Positions 61,770 through 64,000 of a stretch of DNA of 64,000 bases are shown here, piece by piece (within the stretch, counting starts at the first letter, position 1; the number at the start of each line of letters is the position of its first letter). The notes beneath the pieces were generated by a model, which was not told where the DNA came from, made no database searches, and saw only the letters and a program-made list of their open reading frames with translations. The position numbers and the translations under genes are program-made. This DNA is from Paenibacillus mellifer (lineage in GTDB: Bacteria; Bacillota; Bacilli; Paenibacillales; Paenibacillaceae): positions 1-64,000 of the forward strand of contig NZ_JALPRK010000016.1 in NCBI RefSeq assembly GCF_023195895.1, read 5' to 3'.

Positions 61770-63020
61770 ATGTCGGGAGCCTGCGCAATCCAGGGGCAAG
61801 AGAACCTCGGCGTGATGTGGAAAACCGTATCGGAAGATTGCAATCTGGCTTGCGACTACTGTTACTACAGCACCTGCGGAGGGAAACCCGGACCCAAAAT
61901 CAACCGAATCGATTCGGCCTTATTAGATAAATTTATCAAAGATTACATGCAGTACAGCCAAGGCGCCGCGACGTTTGCCTGGCAAGGTGGAGAGCCGCTG
62001 TTGGCTGGCCTTGATTTCTTCCAAGAAGTCGTTTATCGTCAGGCCTTGCATGCCCCGCCGCATACGATCATCAGCAATTCCCTGCAAACCAATGCCACGT
62101 TGGTTGACGATCGCTGGGCGGCCTTTTTCAGAACCTATCAGTTTCTGATCGGCGTCAGCCTGGACGGGCCGAAGGAAATCCATGATTCCCGGCGGGTCAA
62201 TGCCGCCGGCAAGGGAAGCTTTGATCGGGCGATGGCGGGAATTGGGCATTTGCGGAAGCATCAAGTCGATTTCAACATTTTGACGGTGATCCACAAGGGG
62301 AACGTAGATCAAGCCAAGACGTTAATGGCTTTTTATCGTGAGAACGGTTTCAATTTTGTGCAGTTTATCCCCTGTATGGATTTCCGCTCCCAGCAGGTAG
62401 ACCAACCCGGCGAGTATGAAATTACACCGCAAGAGTATGGCGACTTCCTGTGTGAAATTTTCGACGAGTGGTATAACGACGGTAATCCGGAGGTATCCAT
62501 CCGCTTCTTTGATAATATGCTCGGCGTTTATATGAATCGGGAAGCGGAGCATTGCGTGCATCGGGCTGCGTGCCCGACAAGTCTGGTATTAGAGCAAAAT
62601 GGGGAGGCTTTTCCCTGCGACTTCTTTATTCACAAGCAATGGTCTGTGGGGAATGTCGCCAGCAGTTCCATCTCAGAGATGCTGTCCCACCCTAATTTCG
62701 CGCGTTTTCACCAGATGAAACCCACCCTGCCGGATCCTTGCCGTACCTGCGAATGGCAACGCCTTTGCTATGGTGGGTGTCCCCGGAATCGCAAATGGAA
62801 CCCGGAAGACCATCAGGTAGGCCCTGATTACTTCTGCCAAAGTTATAAGCAGATTTATGCCTATGCCCATGAGTGCGTGCTGGAAATGAGCCAACGGATG
62901 CGCCGGGAACTGTACTCCCTTCATTTGCAGCATGAGTATGGCGGCAAAACACCGGGGCGTAACGAGCCTTGTCCGTGTGGAAGCGGCAAGAAACATAAGG
63001 CGTGCTGTGCCGCCCTATAA
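61770..63020 (+). CDS. Anaerobic sulfatase-maturase-like radical SAM protein with SEC-C tail
   Basis: A 416-residue radical SAM/SPASM enzyme of the anSME type, which oxidises the sulfatase active-site Cys or Ser to formylglycine. The cluster-binding CxxxCxxC is C24, C28, C31 in EDCNLACDYCYY; TFAWQGGEPLL and GVSLDGPKEIHDSRR are family segments. SPASM cysteines appear in CPTSLVLEQNGEAFPCD and CRTCEWQRLCYGGCPRNRK. Unusually the C-terminus carries a SEC-C zinc motif, GRNEPCPCGSGKKHKACC (C401, C403, C412, C413). A GGAGGAGAAGGA site precedes the ATG. The likely client is the Cys-type sulfatase 3 kb upstream. Confidence 0.92.
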   Translation: MSGACAIQGQENLGVMWKTVSEDCNLACDYCYYSTCGGKPGPKINRIDSALLDKFIKDYMQYSQGAATFAWQGGEPLLAGLDFFQEVVYRQALHAPPHTIISNSLQTNATLVDDRWAAFFRTYQFLIGVSLDGPKEIHDSRRVNAAGKGSFDRAMAGIGHLRKHQVDFNILTVIHKGNVDQAKTLMAFYRENGFNFVQFIPCMDFRSQQVDQPGEYEITPQEYGDFLCEIFDEWYNDGNPEVSIRFFDNMLGVYMNREAEHCVHRAACPTSLVLEQNGEAFPCDFFIHKQWSVGNVASSSISEMLSHPNFARFHQMKPTLPDPCRTCEWQRLCYGGCPRNRKWNPEDHQVGPDYFCQSYKQIYAYAHECVLEMSQRMRRELYSLHLQHEYGGKTPGRNEPCPCGSGKKHKACCAAL

Positions 63021-63045
63021 GCGCTCATTTGCAGCTAGTCTAGCT

Positions 63046-63915
63046 TCACTTCAATCCCCTCCCGCCCCCGCTGCGATACTCACTGGGGGACATCCCGGTG
63101 GATTTCTTAAACTGCCGAGAGAAGTACAACGCATCGTTAAAGCCGACGGAGGATGCGATTTGGTCGATCGTTAACGGGCCGGCAAGCAGCTCCTTCGCTT
63201 TATCGATTCGGATCTTAGTCAGATACTGCTTCGGCGACAGCCCTGTCCGCGCTTTAAAGGCGTTAAACAAATGAGCGCGGTGATAGCCGAGGTTCCTGGA
63301 CAACTCCTCGATGCCGATCTGTTGCGAATATTGCAGCTGGAACCAGCGAATCGCCTGCTCCACCTGCCGGTCGATCATTGCCGGCTCCTTCGCGGCGGAA
63401 CGGGGCAAATGTTCCCGGTTCGCTACTCCAAACTGGTGGAACAACAGCGTCATCCAACCCACCGCCTCCAGACTCTCCAACTGCGGGTGATCGGTCTGGC
63501 GGAACGAGGAGCGAAGCCGAGCATAGAGCTTGCGTAGTTGCTCCGGTTCCCCGGAGCCTACCACCGGTTTGTCCGGCGTGATGCCGACGTCCTTTAACTG
63601 CCGAAGGACACTTGGACCTTTTAACGCGACCCATGCGTAATGCCACGGGTACCGGGAATCCGCTTCATAAGTGAACAAGCCGTTCGGAAAAATGACGAAG
63701 GTGTCCCCCGGCCCGCAGGAATAAATGCGCCCTCCCCAGGTATACGTTCCCTTCCCTTCAAACACCGTATGCAGCAAAAAATAGTCATGCACGGACGGCC
63801 CGATCCGATGGTTCGGATGAGGCCGGCCTTGCCCGCTGAACAAGACGGTCACGTCCCGCTCCCGGTCATCGGGGTTCATATACACTTCAAACCAATCATG
63901 TTCGGGATTCATCAC
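63046..63915 (-). CDS. AraC-family transcriptional regulator
   Basis: A 289-residue regulator with an N-terminal cupin-like domain (about 35-150: HDYFLLHTVFEGKGTYTWGG, DTFVIFPNGLFTYEAD) and a C-terminal double helix-turn-helix (about 190-285: IEELSRNLGYHRAHLFNAFKA and IDQIASSVGFNDALYFSRQFKK). It starts at GTG 63915 or ATG 63912 behind GGGGG. It converges on the maturase gene with 25 bp between the stops. Its target probably lies beyond the right edge of the window. Confidence 0.92.
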   Translation of the reverse strand: MMNPEHDWFEVYMNPDDRERDVTVLFSGQGRPHPNHRIGPSVHDYFLLHTVFEGKGTYTWGGRIYSCGPGDTFVIFPNGLFTYEADSRYPWHYAWVALKGPSVLRQLKDVGITPDKPVVGSGEPEQLRKLYARLRSSFRQTDHPQLESLEAVGWMTLLFHQFGVANREHLPRSAAKEPAMIDRQVEQAIRWFQLQYSQQIGIEELSRNLGYHRAHLFNAFKARTGLSPKQYLTKIRIDKAKELLAGPLTIDQIASSVGFNDALYFSRQFKKSTGMSPSEYRSGGGRGLK

Positions 63916-63941
63916 GGATTACGACCCCCTGAAAAGCGTTT

Positions 63942-63979
63942 TGGCCTGCTTCCCTAGCGTAAGGGATGGCAGACCAAAA
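63942..63979. terminator. Terminator-like hairpin at the right edge
   Basis: TTTTGGCCTGC pairs with GGCAGACCAAAA, with an inner TTCCCT/AAGGGA pairing. No T run follows on either strand. It may end a transcription unit that starts beyond the window. Confidence 0.3.
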
Positions 63980-64000
63980 TACAACATTCCTCCATACTTG

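Overview
The window looks like a chromosome segment of a Paenibacillus-type member of the Bacillales. The signs are YesM/YesN two-component pairs next to LplA/LplB/YtcP-like sugar ABC transporters, many AraC, LacI, GntR and ROK regulators, strong AGGAGG-type ribosome binding sites, CcpA-type cre sites and an AraR-controlled arabinose operon. Almost everything concerns uptake and breakdown of plant hemicellulose, pectin and possibly sulfated glycans.

Layout. 0-6.3 kb: aldo/keto reductase with a LacI regulator, an unknown gene under a LacI-type operator, a phosphotransferase, a degenerate 2-hydroxyacid dehydrogenase and a membrane diguanylate cyclase. 6.5-15.2 kb: glucuronoxylan-type locus (two permeases, sensor kinase, response regulator, lipoprotein binding protein, GH115). 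15.4-25.6 kb: arabino-oligosaccharide locus (LacI regulator, binding protein, two permeases, GH127, a DUF5695-like protein and a ruined secreted GH39-like/CBM35 gene). 25.7-28 kb: AraC regulator and secreted GH16. 28.0-28.4 kb: debris of an integrase and of a GH36 enzyme. 28.4-33.6 kb: araBDA and divergent araR. 33.6-38.5 kb: frameshifted GPH-family symporter, large unknown hydrolase-like protein and divergent AraC regulator. 38.7-42.9 kb: hexuronate genes uxuA-uxuB-eda and divergent GntR regulator. 43.2-45.2 kb: decayed xis-int module ending at tRNA-Leu(CAG). 45.4-56.2 kb: sensor kinase, response regulator, binding protein, two permeases, GH51 and GH2. 56.3-63.9 kb: AraC regulator and divergent sulfatase, a two-gene chromate transporter, a ROK regulator, an anaerobic sulfatase-maturase-like radical SAM protein with a SEC-C tail, and another AraC regulator.

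How it fits together. GH115, GH127, GH51, GH2 and the two unknown hydrolase-like proteins have no visible signal peptide, so the strategy appears to be import of oligosaccharides by ABC transporters followed by cytoplasmic trimming. Released arabinose would enter araBDA and released uronic acids the uxuAB-eda branch. The only intact secreted enzyme in view is GH16. A conserved motif lies 88-103 bp upstream of the permease operon, the binding-protein gene and GH16, which suggests one response-regulator regulon spanning separate loci.

Four genes (secreted GH39-like, symporter, xis, int) carry single-base frameshifts. Two of them have other damage or sit in a dead element, so I read most as real decay, but raw reads should settle it.
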